From Haemonchus contortus (Eukaryota > Nematoda > Chromadorea > Rhabditida > Trichostrongylidae), in assembly GCA_000469685.2 (NCBI GenBank), contig LS997566.1, positions 2,136,061-2,200,060 of the forward strand: a stretch of DNA of 64,000 nucleotides. The letters are read 5' to 3'. This document shows, piece after piece, positions 11,984 to 25,113 of this stretch; within the stretch, counting starts at the first letter, position 1; every line of letters begins with the position of its first letter. The translations under genes were made by a program, and so were the position numbers. A model generated the notes under the pieces. It was not told the origin of the DNA. It saw only the letters and a list, made by a program, of their open reading frames with translations, and did no database searches.

Positions 11984-13849
11984 TCACACAATCCGGTTTT
12001 ACCTGAAAAATCACCTTTAGAGGTCGGGATGTATTTTAACTATAATTTTCTGTCTACAATTAAACAGGCAGGTATCAATCGCATGATTTGAATGGCCATG
12101 TTTAATATTAGTAGTTATGATCTAAACGGCTTTCTCCTCCTTATCTCCAAGCTTACGGCATGAAAATGTAATTAAGCTGGCTCACAGTACCTTTGCCCTC
12201 TGACGAGGCTTTGATACATACTTTTGTCATCACGACTATCTGCGACCCGCAAGCCCCGCCTGTCTTAAAAGGTGAGCTCTTCATAAGGTACAGTGCAGGC
12301 TTCAACAAATATGTTGACCCAATTTTGCTTACATTATAGTAGTAAACAAACAAAGGAGGTCTCTCTGGCTCCTTATGATCAATCTCTCCCTTTTTTGGTT
12401 ACTTCTGTTGATTACTCATTGCTGTTAATGAGATTTTCGGCATTCCAATGACACATCGGTCTGGCTTGTTCCAGCTGATAACTCTATCCAATTACAGTAA
12501 AAACTGTAACTTGAACTGAATCTATTGAGTTCATGTGGTATTATCGCAATTTTTATGAGCAACGAAGACGTAACACTTGTTGCGATGTTCCGCTGATAAT
12601 GATCCTAATGTCCCTATATTGTCCCGACTTTTTCTTATCATCACTGTTTAATGGCCATTCCGATGGTCTGTGACGATCTAATGGTTTGGCACCACAACAT
12701 TCTGATCCCTCAGTTCCATCTTGCCATCGGGAAATCCAATATTCCATACACTTTTTGAGCATTTTCAGTGATAGATTATAACTTTATGTAGGTGATATTA
12801 TTCTTATACACTGTCATGAAAAGTATATTAATTGATTGTTATTATACACTGCATACTATACACTTAGCCTGTGACTTACATCATAGGAAAGTAAATAAGC
12901 AAATAAATAAGCAAATAAACAGATGGACAACTAAATGAGCAATCAGCTATATCAATAAATGATCATGTAATATAGTAATAGCTAGCAGCACGAGATCTTA
13001 TAAGAATGGAATGCCTAGCTTCGATGAATTTCATAAGCCTTGAGCTTGGACTCTAAGCTTGGGCTGTTTGTATGCGTAGTAACCCATATAGACGACGTAT
13101 TTCTCCCTATTATTAGCCCTTATTCTATTCTACTATTATTACATTACTACGCCTAATATGAAATACCAAGTCCTTGTTGAATTACTGACTCTGACTGTTT
13201 TTAAAATCAGAAAAAAATAAGTCTCACAAAGTTTGTCTGTAGTAGAGTAAGACTTCGGGTGAAAATCAAGACCTCGCCAGCACGGAGCTCCTCGCCCCGA
13301 ACTTTTGTTTTTCCGAAAAAGCTTCTTTATAGACAGGTTGCTGTTATTCCGTATTCTTTTTTTTCTGATAAACCTGGTGTCGGAAAACCGGCAGTAAAGC
13401 ACGATTACGATAATCCTACATAATGACTAGTTCAGTCACCACAACCCAGAATGGAGCCTTTTATTTCTGTATTTCGAGCAGTTGTTTAGCTCTATTCGTA
13501 AATTTACCCACGTTCGAATCGACAGTTCCGTACGACCAAGATCCGAATCTAATGCTACATACCATTCGCTACCGACAGACCCAAAATTCATAGAACACGC
13601 CATCTAACTCTCAGTTATTTACCGTAATGATGTAGATGAAAACAAGCATCCAGGAAAATTCTATAGGGCTGAGGCTTCCGATGATCAACTGCAAGCATTG
13701 GGTGGATACATAGGCTGTCATGAACCTAAGTCATTCTTCCAACATTCAGGTGCGGTTGCCCTTCTAGACAAGTTCAGTATCAGTCGCTAGCTTTCCGGTA
13801 AACAAACTCAGACCGGCCGGTTTTTGGTGCTCTTTTTTTCTAGCTCCTC

Positions 13850-14016
13850 TCATGTAGCGGTAGCGATTCCAGCCATAACCTCAGCTTCGTATTTGCTGAA
13901 TTTCCACGTGGTTCCTATGTAACTTCGCTCTTGATATTGAGCTTTTATTGTGACATTTTTATAGTCGGAGAGCCTTATTTTCAGTTTTCTTTCGGCAGGG
14001 GGCTTTCCATTTGGTT
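13850..14016 (-). CDS. Possible C-terminal exon, unrecognised
   Basis: After a possible acceptor (GAAATTCAG) the minus strand stays open for about 55 codons to a TGA at 13850. The text is strongly polar and protein-like (AERKLKIRLSDYKNV, SYIGTTWKFSKYEAEV). No upstream exon was found and no family is recognised. Chance is possible. Confidence 0.3.
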
Positions 14017-15826
14017 CTGAATTTCCAATTACAGCCACTTTTTATATGGATTCGGGCGTGGCCATGATTCTACAGGCTGATCGTTCTGTACAGATATCGA
14101 TTCATCCACCTGAATGTTGAATCATCCAAACAGTGCCATGTGCTTCTGTTTATCTAATCTTTCCTTTTTTATTAGGAATTACTCATCTTGTTAGATTAGT
14201 CATAAAACACAGCTAACGCTACATTATCACGCCGTTAGGTCTCTTTGGAGTCGGTCATTTGGTAACAACCCGTCTGGAGGTATAAACTAGGCCGTACATG
14301 AAAGCACTGGCTTGTACATCGACTGACTAAATAGGAAGTGATCGCGGTGTCCAGAAAGCCGATCTTCGCTTGTTTATTCGCTTATTTATGTTATATGCTC
14401 GTAAAAGCGCTATCACCAGATATCTTGTTTTCTGGGGCTCAGAACAATGTAGCAGATGAGTGACCTGTTTCTTATGGATTAGTGCCTTTATGATAACCGT
14501 TCCTACATAGATCTATAGAGTTTCGAGCAGGATTACTCAAGAGGACAGCTTCAAGTTTTACTTTAGAGAAGGTTGTGTGAAGCTCGACGACTGACCATCC
14601 GCAAAAGCGTGCTCACTTCCCGGAACTTGCGGTGGACACTGTACTTCTGCTATCATATCAACGCTTACTATGAACTGTCGTAAAAGTAGGCGACACATGA
14701 GAAAGACCGCAATAATAGAATCACAATCGGAGCAAATATACAATGTATGCGGTCTTATCGCTCATCCACCACTCCCACACAGCACATTACTCACTTTATC
14801 ACCTTGCAATGTTCGGGGTGGGAGCCCAATCCCAGCACTGAGCTCATACTATTCCATGGGTTTGAAATCGAATCGGATTTAGTTATAGTTATGAAGTGAC
14901 ACGTTCACCTGATGTTTCCGCTTCTGCTTGGTCGTTTCCGTTCCCAGAAGTCCTCGCCGTGGAATGTGCCCGAATGGGCCGTTCTTCTAAATCTCGTTTG
15001 GACCCATCAAACCTTCAGAGAAGACATTAGACATGAGCACAGTCTGAACCTCTCAAATGCAATTACAATTCTTTTTTCAATCCCCAATGCCGATAATCGA
15101 TTTTCCATGCAATATCTGTCATACATTTTCTACTCCATCATTCACTTCACAGGCAACAGGCATTTACCATCACCTATACTGACGGCTCTTTTCTTATTTG
15201 ACTCGAATATAATCAGTGCTTTCATCTCCTCAAACCGATCACAACAATATACTTCTGTTTAATGAGTACAATTCAGAATGAGCCAGCATGACCGGGATTC
15301 ACCCATACGTCAGAGCTACGATCTCACGAAAGGACTTAAGGTGCGTTAGTCGAAAAAAATCAAATCGATCGTGCTAGTAGAGATTAGTCTATATTAAAAA
15401 ATATATTGGTAAGGAGCATTTCCTAGGGAGAAAATCAACTATAATGTCCAGGAACTCATATCAATATGGATGGCCTTTTCGTTCCAAACCGTAACCGAAC
15501 GGTGTTAGGCGTTATAGAGGATTTGTCTCGGAGTAGGACCCACTTTTGAGAAGGATAACGAACAGTGTTTTATCTGGTTCGCACCTTCACCTAAGCCTTG
15601 GCATCTTTGTAACGAGTCGGATGAGAAAAGCTGTCCATCTCAGGCATGCCTTCCTGAAACGTGGTGGTACAGTAGAGAACAGTTCATTCCGCACCTTCGG
15701 AAGATTCCAAAAAATAATGCACCTGTGACACCTCAGATCCATTGAGGATAGAACCTGGTTTAACTGAACATACTTTGCTCGAAAACTCGTCCGTATGTGT
15801 ACATTGCTGATAGATTCTCATTCTAG

Positions 15827-18800
15827 CGCTTCACGGATTGGAGTGTGTCGGACACCGAAAGCTTTCGATCAACCGAAAAGAAATACTCACTCATTACGAA
15901 GATGATTGCCGAATTTCTTGGCGATTTCACTTTTGTTTTTGTAGGTATGAATACTTTGCAAAATAGAAAACAAAATTAATTTCTATCAAATCTACCATAA
16001 TTGACTAACTTACTTTATAATTGAATATGGTAGGAGTGAATGTCTCTTACATAGAGTTTATCGTATCTAGGACTTCCTATGAAAATTATATGGCTGATCT
16101 TATAAAGATACCGCAGTAAAGCGATGAAGAGGGGCTCGTGCAGAACAAAAATTATATGCATATTGCTGTTTTTATTGGAAATGTGGACATTCATGGCGAA
16201 CATTAAATTTTATAAAGTCAAAGGGGGGGGGGGAGTGTGGGGGGTAGGGGGTTTCTTTTATAATGTTTTTGACCACTTTAGCCGTAATCATCATGAGATC
16301 ATCAACGAAGCTTGTTCGCTCTGAATCGATCATTCTCTGGAGATTTCTCTTGGAATTTTCAATATACAATCATAACGTCCCTGAAAGTAGCTGAAGGATA
16401 AAGAGAACGGTCGACCTCTACTATCTCACCTTTCGCCACAACCGATAGAGCTTTGAACATAATCAAAGTTGGCCTAAGTTGCTTCCACTCGCTAAGAATT
16501 TGTGTGGCGAGACTAAGCGAACGGCAAGAAAGAAGGTATTTGGAGGGAGAGGAAGCACTTAGTTCATGTCGGTATTGCTGAACTGATTTTCCGCTGAGGT
16601 CCCACTTTCGACAGGTGTGTTGGAGCCAAAAGAACTCTCGGGGTCATCTAATCTTTCCCTTCACCTATAACTCTTCTTTACCAAAGCGGTATGGTTTCTG
16701 CGTAATATAACAGCTTATGCTGTCGTGTCTCTACACACGAATAAATAAATAAGTAAATAAATAAATAAATAAATAACTCTTGGCGCTACTTTTGGGTTCT
16801 TATAGTAGGGAGCAACCTAGTTTTCAGGAGATGACCAGGGTTTCTCTTCAGTATTGCTCATTTTCAGGAACGATGCAAGCAGTTGTGGTGACGGGTTCAG
16901 AAAATCAAAGTATTGTTGCAGACAATATTGTTCATGCAGCATTGGCTCATGGTTTCACAATTTTTATACTAGTTGCGGCTTTAGGACATATAAGGTGAGT
17001 CCAAGGTTGTAGACAGTAACAGTTTTGCAATCGCCATCCGATGAATTACATCATTGTTGAGCGCTCGGTTTGATGCCAAATGTGTCTAGAGCTTAAGCCT
17101 GAGTTCATATTGACTGACACTAAGTCATTCCGAATAATCCTAAGTCAGGCTGAGATCTTACCTATACACGGAGGTCGCATGATCCAATAAATAAGCAAAA
17201 AGATACATTTATTATAAGTAATCGTATCAAGTATGTCGGTTACAAGGAAAAAGGAAAATGCCCACTGTCTAAAGCACGGCGTATCCCAAGGAGACTGAAC
17301 AGCTGCATTAACTTCATCCTCTGTTACTTCGATTCCCGAAGATGGAGTTTTTAGTGGTGGACATTTTAATCCAGCAGTTACATGGGCAGTCGCAGCAGCT
17401 GGTAAGATGCCAATCTATCATGTACCGTTCTATTGGTTCGCTCAACTGCTCGGAGGTTTCTCCGGGTCCCTGTACTCTGTTGTGAGTTTCAAATTTTAGC
17501 TTGAGCAGAATAATAGAGTAGAAGAGGAAAAGCAAGAATAGTAAAATGAAGATAATGAGCAAGAATGTAAATGTAAGCCCTGGTATTAATAATACTTGGA
17601 GAGTTGCGGATACCTGAAAATGTGGGAGTGCTGAATCATCCCGCGCCTATCAGATGCCATTTTAACGGATCGTGGAAAAGCGTTATAGCGCCTATAGTGC
17701 TGGTCGACCTTCCTACAAATACTAATTCAACTAGAAATTTCATTCCGGCTGTTGAAAAGTCTCCAACTTCTGACAGCAACTAGGCAGTAGATCCAGAATG
17801 CAAGCACAAACCTGACATATGGGTTGGGAAGTTAATTGGAAGTAAGAAATGTATGCATAAGAATGGTGGACAGGTAGTGCCGCTGATATGGTGACGATCA
17901 GAGGCAGTCCCCATCATTGGATAGTTGCCTTGAAGAGTGAGGGTGAATAGTTGCTCTGCCACGCCCCGAATTGACCGCCACGGGTCCTCCCGACCCACAC
18001 GCGTGCTCAAACAAGTTCCCTTCTATATTCTCAGATCCTCTTTCGAATGTTATTATTATTTTACACTAAACTTCAATCGTTCTTGTTGTAGTTGTTTCTG
18101 GTCAAATGTGAACTCTACTGAAGTAAGCGTGACTTCAAGAACGAAAATGTAATGTGAAAATATTCGCACGTCTATAAGAGTGCCTCATGGTCAGTTTCTA
18201 TATTGGAAGACCTACTCCTTTCCAGCTTATAATGACCCAAAAACAACTTGACAGTTCCTACGCCGGTGCAACACTGCTCAATCCGGATAACAAATGGTGG
18301 GAAGTAAGTTTATTTCGGCGTTATCTACCCATCAAGCTTCTCTAGCTCGGGCCTATCCCAGTTTGTCTGTTTGTAAACAAATGCTCAAACAATACTGTAT
18401 CTCCTGCAGGGAATGATGAGTGAAGCTGTCGTCACGTATTTCCTATGTCATACAATACTCCTGACTGCAGCCGACACGAACACCAACATTTTGGCTCCAC
18501 TAGCCATCGGTCTCACACTCAGTATCGATATTTTATCAACGTAAGCCGATCGAAAAAAAAGAAAAAAAAATAATTGTAATCGAAAAAAAAGTAATTTGAA
18601 AGAATTACCATTTTCAGTGGAGCGATTACTGGAGCGTCAATGAATCCAGCACGATCACTGGGACCAAATATTGTCGGCCAAATATTCCTTGATTCAAATT
18701 CGATTCCTGCACATTTTTGGAGTTATCACTACATCTATTGGGCTGGACCATTCATGGGCGCTACTGTAGCTGTTGTCCTGTACAAGTATGTCTTTTTATA

Positions 18801-19276
18801 AGTTTTTCGACATGTAGAATTTCCGTTTCATCTCCTGAACAGCTGCCACGTTCTGTTAATCCATGTACATATACGGTAGTTACAGTAACTTAGCACAAGA
18901 TTGCAAGTAGAGTTTTGATTCGCCAAATTCGTGAAACTTTTTGGGGAGTTCCTCAATTTCTTCTGAATATTTGATGGTGAGTGAGGTAGGCAGGAAAGTA
19001 GGCAGAGGGAGCGAGGAAGAAAGCAGGAGAAGAGAGCAAGAAATGTCAGCATGAGAGGATACGAACATGAGCATAAGAGAATTTCTGGTTGTAGAAGTTT
19101 TTTGACCCTTTCTCGTCACGTCTAGTACCGCTGAGAATAAATTACCTCTACATTGGGGAGTAGTGCAAGACGTGACGCATTCAGAAACATTATCTATTCT
19201 GCTTAGACACTAAAATTGATGCAAGGTATTGTCTTTCAGGCTGTTTGAAGCACGAGAGAACCGATTGCTCAGGTGA
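15827..19276 (+). CDS. Aquaporin 1 (AQP8/AQP-4-like water channel)
   Basis: Exons are 15827-15944, 16868-16994, 17355-17481, 18226-18303, 18410-18540, 18618-18785 and 19240-19276 (stop). They encode 261 residues of a six-helix pore protein. The first NPA motif is HFNPAVT (residue 87 of this model). The second is SMNPARS (residue 203), including the selectivity-filter arginine. Serine rather than aspartate after NPAR argues against an aquaglyceroporin. Every intron phase matches the two minus-strand paralogues. The N-terminal exon starts in phase 0 after TTCTAG; the initiating ATG is probably upstream, with 11479-11619 as candidate. The tail is short (LFEARENRLLR). A polyadenylation signal AATAAA lies at 19474. 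All key residues are present, so it looks functional. It should act in the plasma or an intracellular membrane. Confidence 0.93.
16740..16776. repeat. (AAAT)n microsatellite
   Basis: About nine AAAT units, one with a substitution, lie within the first aquaporin 1 intron. A G-run (16221-16250) precedes it by 500 bp. Confidence 0.9.
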
Positions 19277-19473
19277 TTGGCGTACATGGGCAACATTCAT
19301 CCTTTCCTACTCCACTGGAACCAAATTGTCGTCACAACTTTTCTCATTTTACTTTGTTCACATCCACTTTCTTCTGGTGGAACAACACTGGACATTTCCA
19401 TAGCTATCAGTTAATTGATCATTGTAAAGACTTCCCCAAAGATTTTTATACATATTATTATTCATTAACCCTG

Positions 19474-19479
19474 AATAAA
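19474..19479 (+). terminator. Polyadenylation signal of aquaporin 1
   Basis: AATAAA lies about 200 bp after the aquaporin 1 stop codon, a usual 3'-UTR distance in nematodes. There is no other AATAAA between the stop and this site. Confidence 0.6.
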
Positions 19480-20675
19480 GAAGTCTACATAGTCTCACTT
19501 TCTTAAACATAAAAGCACACAATTAGATACTTTCTGAGCTCTGAAGGAGGAAAGCTTGGTTTGAACAGAACTATACAGCTGAAATTCAAAATGAAGTTAT
19601 GCTGACAGTCATGATTGAAGTCTCGATTCTCTTCATGAGTATTAAACTTTGATGTGTGGGAAAGGTTTGTTTTCCTTGCATTATAATGACATTTATCGAC
19701 CTACATACATATATCACTGATATTGTCACTTTATATCAGTCTAATTTAGCACGAAAGTCGTAACAGATCACACTTATCCAAAAAAATGGAGGAGTTGTCG
19801 ACACAGGAAATCATGCTTAACTAATGTTTATGCTTTTTTACACAGACTTCTTGTTCACACACCTAATTCGGCGCCCCGGACCGCATAAACAGTGAATTCA
19901 ATGAAAATTGTATAGTATTGTTACCAAGGAGTAACGGCAATTACGAAAACAGTTTAAATTGGCAAAAAATCGTTCAGAACCTTGTACTCTGGGAGATGAA
20001 CGTTTGCATTGAGGTGGCTAAGGCAGAGATTTCATGTACGGGAAGAAAATCCCAAGTCTTGGGAGTGTAACCACCGTTTTGGCGAGGCGAACCCTTTCCC
20101 AATGCCTCTACTGACATCTTTTTCTGGTATTTTTCCAAATTACTTTCTGATTGAAATGACTTATCTGGGCTCTTAACATTTTGCAATCCACTTGTACTCC
20201 ACCAAAATGAAGCACACACTCTCTGCGAGCGTACAAATCTTACTTCCAGCTAGTCTAAAATTTTTCAATGAAGCTGATTCAAAATTTCTGCGCTCTTGCT
20301 CAAGAGATTATCCACAATGTCTTACGATAGCTTCTGGAAGTTTTTTTCTCCTCAATCCTTTCTGGCTTGCAAACTCGATGGCTTCATATCCTGTAGAGAT
20401 CATTTCTATGACCAGCGATCGACTTTCAACACGAACAGGAAGAAAGGCTGTCTCGAAACCTGACATTTGTCCAAATGACAAATCTCCTGCACTGGAGACA
20501 GCGTCTAATTCCTTTTTTATCCTATATTGTACCATATTCTTCTTTTTGCTGCGATTTTGTCTTGCTTTGTATACATTTCTCAATCATATTTTTTGTACCA
20601 ACATTTTGTATCATGTTCATATGTCATACTTTTACATAAAACTTTTTCATTTATCCTCATCGTATATCAATTTTT
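19480..20675. other. Intergenic, nothing recognised
   Basis: AT-rich sequence following aquaporin 1. Overlapping frames on both strands around 19974-20728 show no motif, no consistent splice sites and no similarity I recognise. Confidence 0.4.
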
Positions 20676-21113
20676 GGTACTATTCTACTATTACACCCCC
20701 AAAAACTCAAAATTTTAATTTTCGATGAAACTTCGCCTATAGGGGTAATCCGATGCCCTGATAACGAATATGACCTTCATTTTTGGCGTTGGCGCCATTT
20801 GGCGCCAAATTGCGCCAATTTGGCGCCAAGGGTGTTTTCACCAAATTTGCTGAAAACTTGCCTTTAGGGGTTATTTCAGGTCCTGATAACGATTATAACA
20901 TTCATTTTTGGCGCTGGCGCCATTTGACTCCAACTGGCGCCAATTTGGCGCCAAATTGGCGCCAATTGGAGCCAACGCCAAAAATGAAGGTCATATTCGT
21001 TATCAGGGCATCGGATTACCCCTATAGGCGAAGTTTCATCGAAAATTAAAATTTTGAGTTTTTGGTGGTATAACAGTAGAACAGTTCTGGGGGTGTAATA
21101 GTAGAATAGTACC
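20676..21113. mobile_element. Foldback (long-TIR) element with 8-bp target duplication
   Basis: The element begins GGTACTATTCTACTATTACA and ends with its reverse complement. The inverted arms run for about 120 bp, through GCCTATAGGGGTAATCCGATG and CCTGATAACGAATATGACC. CAATTTTT flanks both sides (20668-20675 and 21114-21121), an 8-bp duplication typical of hAT transposition. The interior is built from repeats of TTTTTGGCG(T/C)TGGCGCCATTTG with many GGCGCC/TTGGCGCC palindromes. There is no coding capacity. Confidence 0.85.
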
Positions 21114-21121
21114 CAATTTTT

Positions 21122-24100
21122 CAATATCTGTGATACTATGTAGTTTCAAATCCTCCACTGCTGTGAATGCCCTTCTTGTAAGGTTGTCTTCTAGATATAA
21201 ATCATTTTTCAGTGATATTCGATGTAATTTTTTATGAATTGCAATGTCGCGTTCCTGGCTATGCAGTCGATGTTTTTACCTGATGATGAGGTAGAATTCT
21301 TGTGAAATGCTCAGCTTGATGATCGTTTGAAGAGTCGATGTTGCTGATCATACTTCGATCTGCCTTCTGTTCCCAATTCCCCCCCCCCCCTTTTTTTTCT
21401 TTCGCGTTGATTAGCTGCTTCTCAGTCAGCTGCGATGAAAAAGCTTGAGGCGTTCGTGAACAACAGTCTTTGTGTTAAGACGTTCTTTCCAGAACCGAAT
21501 TCGAATGGAGACCCCTAGCGATCCGTCGGCTCGGACACCCAGTCAAGCCCGAACGTGGTAATACTATTTAAGCCAAGAAGTAGTACGTGGGAGGCGAGAG
21601 AAAGTCTTGTTGTTTATCCTATGAGGATAACTCATCGGCACTCGAAAGGTATGATTTGGTGGAATTAAGAACTCATTCATTCACGTATTGTACACTCTTT
21701 TCCATCCCAATAAGGAGACGGGAGCTGCGAGGAAGCCAAGACGCGCCTTGATCTCGACATAATCGTCATACTAGTTATTTTGCGGTTGTATTAGCCTGAC
21801 GTTTTTGCATACTCTCCTTGGCATTGTTACCCATCCTTTATCACGCCACACAAGTGCGCACCTTAAACACAGCCGGCATTCACGATAACATCCACAAACT
21901 GTCCACACACCCATGAATGGGTATGCCTGCTAAGAGGATGAAGGCACAAATTGACGGAGCATAACAGAAGCAGGGATATATAACCTGAATCTGCGTCTTT
22001 GAGCAAAAGCCGATAACCTTTGTTAGGCTACCTACACCTACTCACCATCTAAGGTTGCCCTCCTTAGCCTATGAAGGATCTTTAACCGTAATGGGCAAGT
22101 TGAAGATCCTTTATAGATAGAGCATCCTCAATGAATAAGACCCGCGGAGAGTGTACTCAATGTACTCCGGGATAAAACTGTATATACAATTGCTAAACAG
22201 AAAGAAATGGGACAATCAAACTGAGCGACCTTTACGAATTGAAACCAGCTGTGTGTAATCTGTTGAGTGACTGACCTATTTAGCAAGAAGCACAGAGAAC
22301 CATATATGTCATTGAGTTCCCCATTCCCCATTGACCTAGCTAGATTTGATTTTTTCCTTTAGTATTCAGAGTTACTTCGTATCGGTTGTTCTCCCCCATA
22401 CTTTTGTGTTTCCTTTTATTTCTTCAGAATTTATTTAAAATTTCAGTGAAATTCTATGAAAGTGATTTTTTTCTTCTCAGAAATAACTTGGTACATGGGA
22501 AGTTCTCCAGACCCAAAGCGAAGCTATATAGAAAATCATATTGATTTTGGAAGCACCACGGCTGATCCTGCTTTCGAGGTGGGTAACTTTTTGTCGAACC
22601 TTTATGCAGACCATAGGTCGCAGATCTGAAAATCAGGTAGTTTTTTTTTTCTATGATTTTTATATGGTCACTTTTTTGATCGCTCATCTCCAACGAGCAT
22701 TACTGGGTGGCAGGCATTATCTCAGAGCAGATTACTTGTTTCATAAGCATTTTTTCTACAAAAGTTGGTCCTTGCCAAATTATGATGTTTGGTCTTTCGT
22801 TATTGTAATTCTATAACTTACGTTGACCTGAGAAAACCAGCCCGGCTCACTCCACCCACTTCTCTTTTCTTGCTTCTCTTCATCTCGCTTCCTTTCTCTC
22901 TCTTCTCTACTGATGATCAGAAATTTTCAAGTATTTATATCAATCTTTCATGACTTTTGCATAAAAGGCAACCACCCTGTTGGTAAGTCTGTGATTCAAC
23001 CCCACTATTGGGTAGGGTGAACATTTTTTCACACTGAAGAGGCGCAGGCACGAAAGCGCCCACCTCCAGAGAGAAGTGGAAAGTTCCCAGATCGCCATTT
23101 TTTGAGCAGCAAAGTTATTCCAACAAAACACATTTTTCCTATCTGATTTCAAGTAAAAATAATTAGATTAGGCTCAAAATGGCATTACAATGCATATACA
23201 TAGGGATCTACTAATTAAAGTCTTTATTAGCTATCAACAAAGTGAGCATGTTGATAAACATGGGAGGATATAATACGTACAATCGACAGGAACCGCGGGG
23301 TCGGGTGATGGAATGAGGAACATAGCATTAAGAGGACAAAAGAATACAGTGAGAAACTAAAAATACCGATTTGTACAATATGGGATGGAGAAAGGATTGC
23401 GAAGCCATTCAGACCATTCATTTTCATGAATACATGATTCTCAAGAGTTACAACTTTCACTCAAAGACTTCGGATTACCATAAGAAGATTAATGGATGAA
23501 AGAAAACGACAATCTGTTTAGTTCGCTCATACCACACGGTCGCCTTTGGTGAAAAACACCCTGAAATGATCAAAAGTTATCATTGAGTATCCAAAACTTG
23601 AGCGACGTAGAATGTTTGGTAATTGATTGTAGAAGTAAAACGGGGGTAGGCAGATCATTGGTATGCTGATGAAGAGAACTCATAGAATCTCTCAATAACC
23701 AGCGGAATAACCAGAGGGGTAAAGCCCTTCTGATAACTTTTTTCTTGCATCGAACAAGAAAAATTGATTAAACGGCCATTTTCTTATCAAGACTAGTCTA
23801 GTTGTGGTAGCATCACTTCATTAGCTCAACCCAACCTTCCCATCCTTTCGGGATTGGTTAGCAGGTACCAATATTCTGGACCGCTTCAGATGCCTCCTCA
23901 GCCTCCTGACCACTAAGTTCACCAGGCCCTACCCTTATCAGATTCCAAGGTAATTGTCAAAGTAATTACGGGCCGACAATACGACATAATTCGGGCCTAT
24001 TCTCAAGTCTTGATTTTATTATATTTTATTTTTTACTTTATTCTTAGATTTTTAAATTTTATTTTATAGTATCATACTGAGACTTTCTGCTCATAAGATC

Positions 24101-24243
24101 ACTACGGCGTATGCATTAGTGAAGCCCATCAGTTTTCTCATTTGATGAACCTGTTCCTTCTGCAAGGCAAGACTCAAGCAATATGGCTCAGTGGTATAAG
24201 GGCTCGAAGCAGTCGGTATCTTTACCAGGTTACCAAAATATTA
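21122..24243. other. Mostly unassigned interval
   Basis: It contains one exon-like segment (22481-22578, listed). A C-run followed by a T-run occurs at 21380-21400. No other recognisable element or gene was seen. Confidence 0.4.
22481..22578 (+). CDS. Isolated exon-like segment, unrecognised
   Basis: A strong acceptor (TTTTTTTCTTCTCAG) is followed by 98 open bases ending at a GTGGGT donor. In phase 1 it reads ITWYMGSSPDPKRSYIENH and continues polar to DPAFE. No partner exon was found on either side. It may belong to a gene whose other exons I could not trace, or be a relic. Confidence 0.35.
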
Positions 24244-25113
24244 GGTTGGAAGGAAAGTCCTGCGACACAATGAAGGTCTTCTTCAAATCATTTCTGAAAT
24301 TTTCCAGGCCAATCAGTTTTTGGAAATATATTTACCAAAGAGGTCAACAACCTTCTATTATCCTATGAGTAAATCACTGATGCCTTTTATCCAGGAATGA
24401 GGAAGCTGTGACTCAAAGAAGTAATTGACTGCCGTTTTCAGATCACATTAAGTTACGATTTTTTTTAGCACAACGAGATGCTCAAGAAGGTGGAGCGCAT
24501 GGTAGATAAAAGGGGCAACACTTGGGGAGTACGACCGATGAACAACCTAGAACCAATTCGAATCGTAGAATTTTTGACGCGTGTTTAAAGCGAAATTTCG
24601 ACGTGCGTTGACCCTCTGTAGGGGCCTGATTTACGGTTTTGATCGTCCTTCTCTAACCCTGTTGGCCAAATTCCGGGGTTCATAGGGGTGACTGATAGCT
24701 GGCCCATCAAGTCTGCGTTTAGCAACCCATAGTGGATGGATCCCTTCAACCTCCATCAAACTAAGGGACGAGGCTCTCGTTACTTCAAAAGCTAGTATCT
24801 CCTCCAGTGAAGCGATCCAACCGATTGTTGACCGTTGATCGGTGAGCAGTGCAAGCATTGATTGGGTTGCTGATAATTTGAGCTGCTACACCCCCATTTT
24901 TCCCTTGGTGCGATCAGAAGAAGGTGATGTTACGAATCGGGTGTTGTCCATTCATTGACCGTAATGCTGCTAAAGCCCACACGCGTGCCCTTATTCACTC
25001 ATGTGTTGATTACCTGAGGAATGTCCTACAAGTTTATCCCTCTTGCTACCGTGTTCACATTGTTGATACAAATTGTTGACCAAATTTTTTGTCGCAGGAC
25101 TTTCCTTCCAACC
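24244..25113 (-). mobile_element. Mariner-like element, decayed (copy B)
   Basis: The ends are GGTTGGAAGGAAAGTCCTG and CAGGACTTTCCTTCCAACC in inverted orientation. TA is intact on the left only. Its interior is the reverse complement of copy A (7445-8318): the same CATTGACCGTAATGCTG, GCCCACACGCGTGCCC and AAACGGCAGTCAATTACTTC segments recur. The transposase remnant is therefore on the minus strand. At 870 bp it has the same length and probably the same internal deletion as copy A, with many substitutions. Confidence 0.82.

Larger units (their letters stand above)
11620..15826. other. Long gap: intron of aquaporin 1 or intergenic DNA
   Basis: The gap contains a GTAT/GTTT microsatellite near 11938-11983, an AAATAAGC-rich stretch near 12890-12925, and a coding-like minus-strand segment at 13850-14016. 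A plus-strand open stretch at 14912-15262 has no convincing splice sites. Nothing else was recognised. Confidence 0.4.
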
